From Salinibacterium sp. UTAS2018 (GTDB taxonomy: Bacteria > Actinomycetota > Actinomycetes > Actinomycetales > Microbacteriaceae), in NCBI RefSeq assembly GCF_004118935.1, contig NZ_CP035375.1:2542001-2606000 (forward strand): a stretch of 64,000 nucleotides of DNA. The letters are read 5' to 3'. The notes below the pieces were generated by a model. The model made no database searches. It saw only the letters and a program-made list of their open reading frames with translations, and was not told the DNA's origin. Every line of letters begins with the position of its first letter. The stretch's first letter is position 1. The position numbers were made by a program, and so were the translations under genes. Shown here in pieces: positions 8,710 to 17,300 of this stretch.

Positions 8710-9641
8710 GTGTCGCAACCGGACTCGACAAGAAGCCAAGCGAACCCACTACCGAGTCGCACATGCCGCAGAGTTCGGCGATCCGTGCGCGCGCTGGGTT
8801 GAGTCGCACCGCGAAGTACGTGCTGCTGGTGTTCTTCCTGGTCATTGTGTTGATGCCCGTGTACGTGCTTATCGTCACGAGCCTCAAGCCGCCGCAGGAC
8901 GTCAACCCCGCCACCTCGTGGGGGCTGCCGGTTCGCTGGCCGTGGGAGCCCGCCTTTGAGGGTGGACCCACCGGCTTCGACAACTGGGCTCTCGCGTGGA
9001 ACGCGCTGTCGGCATCCATCGGTCGCACGTTCTTGCTGGCGATTCCCGCCGCACTGATCGCGTCGTTCCTCGGAGCAATGAACGGTTTCGTTTTGGCCCG
9101 CTGGCGCTTCCCGTACGCCGATGTCGTCTTCACGTTCATCCTGTTCGGAATGTTCATTCCGTACCAGGCGATCATGACGCCGCTCGTGCAGATGAAGACA
9201 AGCCTCGGGTTGCCGAGCGATGTCTCCACGCTGTTGGTTGTGCACGTGATCTACGGTTTGCCGATCTGTACGTTGATCTTCCGCAACTACTACGCCGGCA
9301 TCCCTCACGAGTTGATGGAAGCAGCCCGTATGGATGGTTCGGGGATGCTGCGCACCTTCCGCAGCATCGTCTTGCCGCTGTCGCTTCCCGGCTTTGTGGT
9401 CACGATCATCTGGCAGTTCACGTCGGCCTGGAACGACTTCCTGTTCGCGCTGTTCCTGTCGAACCAGAACGAGGGGCCGGTGTCGCTCGCGCTCAACAAC
9501 CTGGCTCAGGGCGCGCAATTGGCCAACTACGGTGCTGCGATGGCGGGAGCGTTGCTTGCTTCGCTACCGACCCTCGTCGTGTACATCGTGCTCGGCAAGT
9601 ACTTCATCGGTGGACTGATGAGCGGCTCGGTCAAGAGCTAA
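8706..9641 (+). CDS. Sugar ABC transporter permease, MalG/UgpE type
   Basis: The 311-residue protein has six predicted helices and the EAA motif HELMEAARMDGSGMLRTFRSIVLPLSLPG, the pattern of the second permease in CUT1 sugar importers. The ATG at 8706 overlaps the TGA of the previous gene and gives MSVATGLDKKP; an open frame continues further upstream but is internal to the first permease gene. The C-terminus (YFIGGLMSGSVKS) is usual for the family. It is the last gene of the operon, followed by a strong terminator. Confidence 0.92.
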   Translation: MSVATGLDKKPSEPTTESHMPQSSAIRARAGLSRTAKYVLLVFFLVIVLMPVYVLIVTSLKPPQDVNPATSWGLPVRWPWEPAFEGGPTGFDNWALAWNALSASIGRTFLLAIPAALIASFLGAMNGFVLARWRFPYADVVFTFILFGMFIPYQAIMTPLVQMKTSLGLPSDVSTLLVVHVIYGLPICTLIFRNYYAGIPHELMEAARMDGSGMLRTFRSIVLPLSLPGFVVTIIWQFTSAWNDFLFALFLSNQNEGPVSLALNNLAQGAQLANYGAAMAGALLASLPTLVVYIVLGKYFIGGLMSGSVKS

Positions 9642-9661
9642 AGCACTCCGTGCGGCACTGA

Positions 9662-9708
9662 GCCGCGTCATCCTGTTCCGCTTCGGCGGGGCGGATGGCG
9701 CGGCTTTT
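9662..9708 (+). terminator. Rho-independent terminator of the sugar ABC operon
   Basis: GCCGCGTCATCC (9662-9673) pairs with GGATGGCGCGGC (9693-9704) with one G-U pair. Inside, CCGC-TTCG-GCGG makes a hairpin with a stable UUCG tetraloop, and TTTT follows at 9705-9708. Confidence 0.85.
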
Positions 9709-9797
9709 GTCGTGCGGTCCGGCGCTGGCGGCGGACGCGAGCGGCACGCGCTGGGCGCTGGGCGGGACGCGCTGGGATCCGAGCTGGGAGCTGAAAG

Positions 9798-10451
9798 CTA
9801 GGAGCTGAGCGTGCGCAAGTACGCGAGCGCAGCCATGAGGATAGCGGCGGTAGCGGCGGTTGCGCCGATCGCGACAGCGATAAAGGCCGTCGGATGCCGT
9901 TCAAAGAAGTACAACGACTCCGGGTAATCTTCCCGAATTTCGCCTGTCGAGACGGTGCCGGCAATGCGCGTCGTGGGAACAGAGAACGCTGCCGCGACGA
10001 GATCGAAGTGTTCGGGAGCCCAGTACTGACCACGCATTCGCAGCAGGCGGCGCTTATTGGGCCCCATCACAGCGAGCGTCGGCCGCGACTCTAATCCGTC
10101 GCTCGTGTAGACCTCGGCGACAAGCATGTGTTCGGCATCCGCCTTGTTGAAATGTACGGTGCGGCCAAAGAAGCCGCGTTCGCTCACCACGGGGGCCTCG
10201 GCGGAGAACCAGATCCCGATCCGGAAGTAGGCGACGATGGCGCCGACAGCCACGAGGATCGCCACGATCTGAGTGATGACGACGGCAAGCCACGGGCCGT
10301 CGGGGAGCACGATGATATACAGCACGCCGAAGACCGGGCCCAAGAATGCCAGCCCAGCGATGAGCCCGCGGTGATAGAGGCTGCGCGGAGGAACGATTCG
10401 CTGGCGTGGATCGCGAGAAGATAAATCGTAAGGATTGCTGTTTCGTGACAA
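9798..10451 (-). CDS. Membrane protein with PH-like domain, unknown function
   Basis: The protein (about 217 residues) has two helices near residues 30-75 (GLIAGLAFLGPVFGVLYIIVL and AVVITQIVAILVAVGAIVAYF), then a soluble middle part starting FSAEAPVVSERGFFGRTVHF, and a final helix (TAFIAVAIGATAATAAILMAALAYL). The order of two helices followed by a short beta-rich segment is like bacterial PH-domain membrane proteins, but I cannot assign a function. The TTG at 10449-10451 has AAAGGG seven bases upstream; a TTG two codons earlier is possible. The gene lies between the sugar operon terminator and tRNA-Ser. Confidence 0.6.
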   Translation of the reverse strand: MSRNSNPYDLSSRDPRQRIVPPRSLYHRGLIAGLAFLGPVFGVLYIIVLPDGPWLAVVITQIVAILVAVGAIVAYFRIGIWFSAEAPVVSERGFFGRTVHFNKADAEHMLVAEVYTSDGLESRPTLAVMGPNKRRLLRMRGQYWAPEHFDLVAAAFSVPTTRIAGTVSTGEIREDYPESLYFFERHPTAFIAVAIGATAATAAILMAALAYLRTLSS

Positions 10452-10500
10452 CGGCAATCCCTTTCGTCAGTTCGCGCCGCGCGACTTCAGCCTTATAGAG

Positions 10501-10585
10501 CGGAGAATGGGGGATTCGAACCCCCGAGGGCTTGCACCCAACACGCTTTCCAAGCGTGCGCCATAGGCCACTAGGCGAATTCTCC
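10501..10585 (-). tRNA. tRNA-Ser(GGA)
   Basis: Read on the minus strand, acceptor arms GGAGAAT and ATTCTCC enclose a cloverleaf with a long variable arm, as expected for serine tRNA. The anticodon stem-loop CACGC-TTGGAAA-GCGTG gives anticodon GGA, reading UCC and UCU. The T arm is GGGGGTTCGAATCCCCC. The 3' CCA is not encoded. Confidence 0.95.
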
Positions 10586-10719
10586 TGGCAAGTTGAACAC
10601 GCCTAAGCGAAAACAACCTCATGTGATCATAACGGGGTCGAGGGCCTAGCGGTAATCGACGCGGCAAACACGTCGAATGCGGCGGCGGCGGGCGCGCGCA
10701 ACGGCGTCTCAAATTTGGG

Positions 10720-10725
10720 TAGACT
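10720..10725 (+). promoter_or_regulatory. -10 element of the 4.5S RNA gene
   Basis: TAGACT lies six bases before the likely 5' end of the signal recognition particle RNA at about 10731. The region 10588-10719 has no other feature that I can support, and no clear -35 box. Confidence 0.4.
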
Positions 10726-10730
10726 GAGGG

Positions 10731-10820
10731 CGGCTCCTCGCGTGGCGCCATCCAGGCCAACTCCCCCAGGACGGAAACGTAGCAAGGGTAACCGGGCTCT
10801 GGCGGGTGCGCGAGGGGTCT
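10731..10820 (+). ncRNA. ffs: Signal recognition particle RNA (4.5S, small bacterial type)
   Basis: The conserved apical hairpin is visible in CAGGACGGAAACG and AGCAAGGGTAACCGG, the region where Ffh binds. CCTCGCG (10736-10742) closes the rod by pairing with CGCGAGG (10809-10815). The T-rich tail TCTTTTCTTTT at about 10818-10828 should end transcription. The RNA joins Ffh to target membrane and secreted proteins to the Sec channel. The ends are approximate. It lies next to tRNA-Ser, as in many actinobacteria. Confidence 0.9.
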
Positions 10821-10852
10821 TTTCTTTTGTGCTGATCAGCAGGTGCGGCGCG

Positions 10853-10858
10853 TAGGCT
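10853..10858 (+). promoter_or_regulatory. -10 element TAGGCT for leaderless pta mRNA
   Basis: TAGGCT is followed after six bases (GAAGCC) by the GTG at 10865, so the mRNA should begin at the start codon. Confidence 0.5.
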
Positions 10859-10864
10859 GAAGCC

Positions 10865-13003
10865 GTGACGCGAAACATTTACATCACTTCCATTGAGGGC
10901 CACGCCGGCAAGTCCACGATCGCCCTCGGTCTGCTTGACACGCTTAGTCGTGAAGCTAAACGGTTGGGGGTGTTTCGGCCAGTTGCTCGCACGAGTGACG
11001 AACGCGACTACGTCTTAGAGATGTTGCTCGGCCACGAGGCTGTGAACCTCAGCTATGACGATGCGGTTGGCGTGGGGTATGACGACGTCCACTCTGATCC
11101 CGAGCTCGCTCTCAGCCGTATTATCGAGCGCTTCAAAGCGGTTGAAGCCCAGTGCGATGTCGTTGTTATCGTCGGCTCGGACTATACGGATGTCGGCAGC
11201 CCCACCGAGCTGTCGTATAACGCTCGCGTCGCGGCAAACCTCGGTGCGCCGGTGCTTCTGGTGTTGGGCGGTCAGTCTGAGGATGGCGAGAGCCGCAGCC
11301 CCGCCGACATGGCTCAGGTCTATTCCATCGCTCATCAAGAGCTGGATGCCGCGCATGCGCAACTGGTCGGCGTTGTCGTCAATAGGTCTGACCCTGGTCA
11401 CCTCGACAACATCATCGCCGGGGTGAGCGCCGCGGTCGGCGACGATACTCCCGTCTGGGCTATTCCCGAAGATCCCTTCCTTATTGCTCCCAGCCTTGGC
11501 TCCTTGCTCACCGCTGTTGACGGTGAGCTGTTGCGCGGTGACCCCGATCTGCTGCAGCGCGAAGCGCTCGGTGTAGTCGTTGCCGGCATGACGATGGAGA
11601 ACGTGCTGCTGCGTCTCATCGAGGGTTCGGTTGTGGTGGTTGCCGGCGACCGGTCGGATGTGTTGCTGGCGACACTGATGGCGCACGCGTCAGAGACGTT
11701 CCCGTCGCTCGCGGGCATCATCCTGAACGGTGGCTTCGATCTTTCGCCGCAAATAGAGCGGCTGATCGAGGGCCTCGACGTTGCGTTGCCCGTGATCCGT
11801 ACATCGTTTGGTACTTATGACACCGCGCGCACGATCACGAAGACTCGCGGTCGTTTGGCTGCGGAGTCTCCGCGTAAGTTCGACACTGCGCTCGCGCTGT
11901 TCGAACAGCATGTGGATGCCGCTGAGCTCATGCGCCGCCTTGACCTGCATCCGGCCACGGTCGTGACGCCGCTCATGTTCGAATACGGGCTTCTTGATCG
12001 CGCCCGCCAGCGCCCGCAGCACATCGTGCTGCCCGAGGGCAACGACGACCGCATTCTTCGCGCCTCCAGCACACTGCTACGCCGAGGCGTTGCCCAGCTC
12101 ACGATTCTCGGCGACGAGGGCGAAGTGCGGGGACGTGCCGCTGAGCTCGGTCTCGATATCTCGGGCGCGAGCATCCTGAGTCCTTTCGATGAAGAGCTGC
12201 GCAATCGTTTCGCGACGGAGTACGTGAAGCTGCGCGCCCACAAGGGGATGACGATGGAGGTCGCCCGCGACACGGTGACCGACGTGTCGTACTTTGGCAC
12301 GATGATGGTGCACTTGGGTCTTGCCGACGGCATGGTCTCGGGTGCGGCGCACACCACGGCGCACACGATCCGGCCCAGCTTTGAGATCATCAAGACAAAG
12401 CCCGATGTGTCGATCGTGTCGAGCGTGTTTTTGATGTGCCTCGAAGACCGCGTGCTGGTCTACGGCGACTGTGCCGTGAACCCTGATCCGGATGCTGCCC
12501 AGCTTGCTGACATCGCGATCTCGTCGGCCGCGACCGCAGCCCAGTTCGGAATCGACCAGCGCATTGCGATGCTCTCGTACTCCACCGGCACCTCGGGCAG
12601 CGGAGCGGATGTCGACAAGGTGCGCGCTGCAACCGCTCTCGTGAGTGAACGTCGCCCCGACCTCGCGGTCGACGGCCCCATCCAATACGACGCCGCAGTG
12701 GATGCCGCTGTCGGCAAGTCCAAAATGCCCGACTCCGAGGTGGCTGGCCGCGCCACAGTATTTGTGTTCCCTGACCTCAACACCGGAAACAACACGTACA
12801 AGGCCGTGCAGCGAAGTGCGGGCGCTGTGGCGATCGGGCCCGTGCTTCAGGGTCTTCGCAAACCGATCAATGATCTCTCGCGCGGTGCCCTCGTGCAAGA
12901 CATTGTGAACACGGTCGCGATCACCGCGATTCAGGCTCAATCGGTGGCTGCAGAGGCCGCCGCTCTACGGGGCATCGCCGCCGATGCCTCCGCCAAGGAG
13001 TAA
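10865..13003 (+). CDS. pta: Phosphate acetyltransferase
   Basis: Pta interconverts acetyl-CoA plus phosphate and acetyl phosphate plus CoA. The 712-residue protein is the long form. It has an N-terminal dethiobiotin-synthetase-like P-loop domain (TSIEGHAGKSTIALGLL, residues 1-200), a middle DRTGG domain (about 220-330), and the catalytic C-terminal domain from about 380 (HIVLPEGNDDRILRASSTLL, then FVFPDLNTGNNTYKAVQRSAGA). ackA follows after two bases with its own AAGGAG site, so the pair forms the acetate overflow and reuse operon. The start is supported by a leaderless -10 element. Confidence 0.95.
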   Translation: MTRNIYITSIEGHAGKSTIALGLLDTLSREAKRLGVFRPVARTSDERDYVLEMLLGHEAVNLSYDDAVGVGYDDVHSDPELALSRIIERFKAVEAQCDVVVIVGSDYTDVGSPTELSYNARVAANLGAPVLLVLGGQSEDGESRSPADMAQVYSIAHQELDAAHAQLVGVVVNRSDPGHLDNIIAGVSAAVGDDTPVWAIPEDPFLIAPSLGSLLTAVDGELLRGDPDLLQREALGVVVAGMTMENVLLRLIEGSVVVVAGDRSDVLLATLMAHASETFPSLAGIILNGGFDLSPQIERLIEGLDVALPVIRTSFGTYDTARTITKTRGRLAAESPRKFDTALALFEQHVDAAELMRRLDLHPATVVTPLMFEYGLLDRARQRPQHIVLPEGNDDRILRASSTLLRRGVAQLTILGDEGEVRGRAAELGLDISGASILSPFDEELRNRFATEYVKLRAHKGMTMEVARDTVTDVSYFGTMMVHLGLADGMVSGAAHTTAHTIRPSFEIIKTKPDVSIVSSVFLMCLEDRVLVYGDCAVNPDPDAAQLADIAISSAATAAQFGIDQRIAMLSYSTGTSGSGADVDKVRAATALVSERRPDLAVDGPIQYDAAVDAAVGKSKMPDSEVAGRATVFVFPDLNTGNNTYKAVQRSAGAVAIGPVLQGLRKPINDLSRGALVQDIVNTVAITAIQAQSVAAEAAALRGIAADASAKE

Positions 13004-13005
13004 GA

Positions 13006-14127
13006 ATGACAACTGTTTTCGTGGTGAACTCGGGTTCGTCGTCGATCAAATGGGAACTGCTCGATGCCGAGTCCGGTTCCGTCTTTAGTGGCGGCATCGT
13101 GGAACGCATCGGAGAACTCGGCGGAGGCGCCGCGGACCACGACGACGGCATGCGTCAGATTCTGGCGGAGCTGGGGGATGAGCATCCGGCCGTCGTCGGT
13201 CACCGCGTGGTTCATGGGGGAGCGGAGTTCACCGCTGCGACCGTGATCACCGATGAGGTCGAGGATCGTCTCGAAGAGATTTCAGTTCTGGCGCCGCTGC
13301 ATAACCCGGCCAACCTCAAAGGCATTCGAGCGGCACGGGCCACCTTCGCTACGGTGCCTCACGTGGCGATCTTCGACACCGCCTTTCACGGAACGTTGCC
13401 GCCCGAGGCGTACACCTACGCGATCAACACTGAGTTGGCGCGAACGCACGGCATCCGTCGCTACGGCTTTCATGGCACCTCGTATCGCTACGTTGCGGAA
13501 CGAACCGCGGCCGTGCTCGGCACAGAGCTCGCTGACCTCAAGTTGATCGTCTTCCACCTCGGCAATGGCGCCTCGGCCTGCGCCATCGATGGCGGTCGCA
13601 GCGTAGAAACGTCGATGGGGATGACGCCGCTGGAGGGCCTTGTCATGGGAACTCGTTCGGGCGATATCGATCCCGGAGCGCTATTTCACCTCGGTCGTTC
13701 TGGAATGGACCTTCCCGGGTTAGACCACTTGCTCAATCGTGAGAGTGGTCTGCTGGGCATGACGGGCACTGGCGACATGCGTGACGTTCAATCCAAGGCG
13801 GATGCGGGCGACGAGCGCGCCCAAGCGGCGCTCGCGGTTTACTACCATCGCCTTCGTCACTACCTGGGGGCTTACCTCGTGGCGTTGGGCGGAGCGGACG
13901 CGGTTGTCTTCACTGCCGGGGTGGGGGAAAACAATGCGAACACTCGCTTGGCCACCGTTCAGGGGCTCGAATCGTTCGGCATTGTGATGGATGTCGCAGC
14001 CAACTCCGAAGCGCGCCGAGACGAACGAATCGTGTCGGCATCCGATTCGACGGTGAAGGTTCTCGTGATTCCGACCAACGAGGAACTGCAGATAGCACGG
14101 GAGTCGGTCGAGGCTGTAACCCGGTAG
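13006..14127 (+). CDS. ackA: Acetate kinase
   Basis: AckA transfers phosphate between acetyl phosphate and ADP, making ATP and acetate, and completes the Pta pathway. The N-terminus VFVVNSGSSSIKWELLDA and the segments FDTAFHGTLPP, RRYGFHGTSYRYV, FHLGNGAS and GTRSGDIDPG are the family signatures. At 373 residues it is slightly shorter than the usual 390-400, with shorter loops and no missing core motif. An AAGGAG site at the end of pta serves the ATG. The acetyl-CoA synthetase at 42904-44868 provides the irreversible uptake route in the same window. Confidence 0.95.
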   Translation: MTTVFVVNSGSSSIKWELLDAESGSVFSGGIVERIGELGGGAADHDDGMRQILAELGDEHPAVVGHRVVHGGAEFTAATVITDEVEDRLEEISVLAPLHNPANLKGIRAARATFATVPHVAIFDTAFHGTLPPEAYTYAINTELARTHGIRRYGFHGTSYRYVAERTAAVLGTELADLKLIVFHLGNGASACAIDGGRSVETSMGMTPLEGLVMGTRSGDIDPGALFHLGRSGMDLPGLDHLLNRESGLLGMTGTGDMRDVQSKADAGDERAQAALAVYYHRLRHYLGAYLVALGGADAVVFTAGVGENNANTRLATVQGLESFGIVMDVAANSEARRDERIVSASDSTVKVLVIPTNEELQIARESVEAVTR

Positions 14128-14166
14128 ACCACTCTTTGTCCCCCGTTCTGGTCTCTTGTAGTGGTC
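14127..14166. repeat. Inverted repeat GACCACT / AGTGGTC after ackA
   Basis: GACCACT (14127-14133) and its reverse complement AGTGGTC (14160-14166) are 26 bases apart. The first copy overlaps the ackA stop codon and the second lies at the proposed -35 region of the next gene. It could be a weak terminator or a binding site. Confidence 0.3.
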
Positions 14167-14185
14167 CACTCTGAGCTTTTATTGT
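14156..14185 (+). promoter_or_regulatory. Candidate promoter of the TIG surface-protein gene
   Basis: TTGTAG (14156-14161) and TATTGT (14180-14185) are 18 bases apart. They would give a leader of about 110 bases before the GTG at 14304. This is a modest match to the consensus. Confidence 0.3.
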
Positions 14186-14303
14186 TTACGTGAGGCCGAA
14201 TTCGGGCGGACTCAGCGTGGGGCCAACCACCCCGCGAGTAGCTCACCACTACTCGAGCTGAGTGCGGGCGCAGAGTGCGCAGGCCTCGGATCAGGGGGCA
14301 GTT

Positions 14304-17300
14304 GTGGTTTTCAGGGAACCAATTTTCGGAACGCGCGGGCACACGAGGGGTCTATCGCGATCGCTTCGCGCGGGCGTCGCGACGTTCGCCGCAGCAGGGC
14401 TAGTGACGCTGTCGGTCTTTTCCGCCGGCGCTCCAGCGCAAGCCGCGGCCGGCGATGACTCGGTTGCCGAGTCTGCGTTTTTATCTGGTGACTTAGTCGC
14501 GAGTATTCTCGCCGCGGATCTGGGTCATGTAGCGGTGAGCAACGACGGTACGCTAACCACTCAGACGGCTAATTCGGGTATCGGTGCGAGCATCGATCTA
14601 TCTGCCCTCAGCCTGCCGTTGACTCTCGACGCTGGCCTGCTCAGAACCTTTGCCGAGGCCGAAAATGAGGGCAGTTCGGTCGCAGCTGCTGGGCTGATCG
14701 ATGTCAGCGGCGATTTCTCGAGTGCCAATCCGTCTTACACGCCGGGATCGTTCAGCCTCGACCTTACCGATGCTCTGTCCGGATCCGAAGCGCTGCTCAC
14801 CGAGCTTGCTGAGCTGAAACTCGATCTTGGCGCGCTTAGTTCGCGAGCGTCAATCGATGCAGCCGGCGCGCCTGTCGGCGACTACCAAATCGTCGGCACC
14901 CAGCTTCTCTTGACGAGCAACACGCTCGCAGGGGTCGTAGGAACGGTCAATACCGCTGCGGGCCTCGTGGAAACTGAGGTGGACGCCCTCGTGGGGCCTG
15001 GCGGCGCGATCCTCGCTGAGGTGACCGACGTTGTAGACGATGCGCTCAGCACATTGAACCTCGGTTCGGTTTCCGCGAGCGTTTCGTTGGACTTGGTGGG
15101 CGCCGTTAGCACCGTGTTGACGGATCCGTTGACGAATCCGCTCGTCAACGGTGCTGTGACGCTCGACCTCTCAACGGGCATCGTCGCAATCGACCTGAAC
15201 GAGCTCAACGCCGGTGGCTTATCGAATCAGCCAGCGAACACAAACATTCTTACCGCGGACCAGCTAGCAGCAGTCGCTGCATCGCTCGACACAATTTTGT
15301 TTGATCTCCAAACCAGGCTCAACAATGCGGTTTCGTCGACTCTCACGGCTGCGGTATTGGACGTCGCCGTCGTTTTGGAACTTGGGTCCCTTTCTGTCGC
15401 TACTTTGACGATCGCGGGGCCGCTGGGCGATTTCGCGTCTGGAGAAGCTGAAGCGAACATTCAGCTGCTCCCCGGTCTTGGCACCATCACAGCTGGTATC
15501 GTCTCGCCGCTCCTGAACGGGGTTCTTGCCGGGGTGCTTAGTGGCTTGGGCGGAGGGCTCACATCAGTATCCACACTTCTTGATCCCGCCGGGCCAGTTA
15601 TGGGTGGCTTCGCTTCCACCCTCACAAGTCAGGTTGTCGCGCTGGTTAGTGGCGCGCTCGAACTGGTTCTCGATTCTCTTCCGGCCCTTATTAGTCTGAC
15701 CGTGAACCATCAAGAGTTCACGGGCACTGCTCCAAACCAGAAGTTTGTCGAGACCGCGCTTCGTGTTGAGGTGTTGCAAGGTGTCCTAGCGACCCTGAAC
15801 ATTGCGCAGGCGGCTGTCGGCCCGAACTTCGCGGGTGTTCGCCCGGCCATCACTGATGTCGATCCCACCAGCGGACCGGTAACGGGTGGCACCTCTGTCA
15901 CGCTGACGGGAACTGATTTCAACGGTTCTACCGGCGTTACGTTCGATGGCACGGCGGGCACCGACTTCACCGTTGTCAGCGATACGGAGATCACGGTCAC
16001 GAGCCCGGCGCACGCTGCGGGCGGCGTTGAGGTCATCATTCAACATCCGGCTGGCGCTTCAGACGATGCTGAATTCACCTACACGCCGGTACCTGTCATC
16101 TCGTCGCTCGACCCGGACTTCGGCCCGATCGCAGGCGGCACCGCGGTGACGATCACCGGCTCCGACTTCACGGATGCCACGGCTGTCACGTTCGACGGAA
16201 CTGAGGGCACAATCTTTACCGTCGTCAGCGACACTCAGATTACGGTGACAAGCCCGGCTCACGCTCTGGGCGCAGTTGACCTGATCATTGAGCGCGACTC
16301 TGGAGACTCAGCTCCCGAAACCTTTACGTATCGCGGAGCCCCGACGGTGTCGAACATGACTCCGGTCGAGGGGCCACTCGCGGGCGGCACTGCAGTGACG
16401 ATCACGGGAACCGGCTTCACCGGCTCCACGGGAGTCACCTTCGACGGCGCTGACGGAACATCGTTCACGGTAGTGAGCGACACCGAGATCACCGTCTCGA
16501 GCCCCGCTCACGCTGCGGAAACGATTGACGTGATTGTGGTGCATCCGATTGGGAATGCAGACGCCGGTGAATTCACTTACACGGCTGCCCCCATCATCTC
16601 CTCGCTCTCGCCGAACATCGGCCCCATCGATGGCGGCACTGCTGTGACAATTACCGGCTCGGGTTTCACCGGGTCAACGGGCGTCACTTTTGATGGGGAT
16701 GACGGAACGTTGTTCACGGTCGTGAGCGATACCGAGATCACCGTCACCACCCCGGCGCATGAAGTCGCCGTAGTCGACGTCGTTGTGCTCAACACTCCGG
16801 CCAATTCGACCCCTGGTGCATTCAGCTACCAAGAGGCTCCTACCGTGTCAGGGATCGCTCCTGACGAGGGACCGCTTGCTGGTGGCACCGAAGTGACGAT
16901 CACAGGCACCGGCTTTACCGGCGCCACGGGCGTCACTTTCGATGGGGAGGACGGAACCTCGTTCACCGTCGTGAGCGACACTGAGATCACCGTTACCACT
17001 CCGGCGGGCGTCGAAGGCGCAGCCGCCGTGGTGGTCGAGCACCCCGCGGGCGACGCCAGCGCGGGTGACTTCACCTACGTAGCCGCACCGACCATCTCAG
17101 CGATGGACCCCGACCTGGGGCCGATTGCGGGTGGCACCGAGGTCACGATCACGGGAACCGGCTTTACCGACGCGACCGGTGTGACTTTCGACGGGGATGA
17201 CGGAACGTCGTTCACTGTCGTCAGCGACACTGAGATTACTGTCTCCAGCCCGGCTCACGCCGCGGGCGCTGTGGCTGTTGTCGTGGAGCACGTGGGCGGA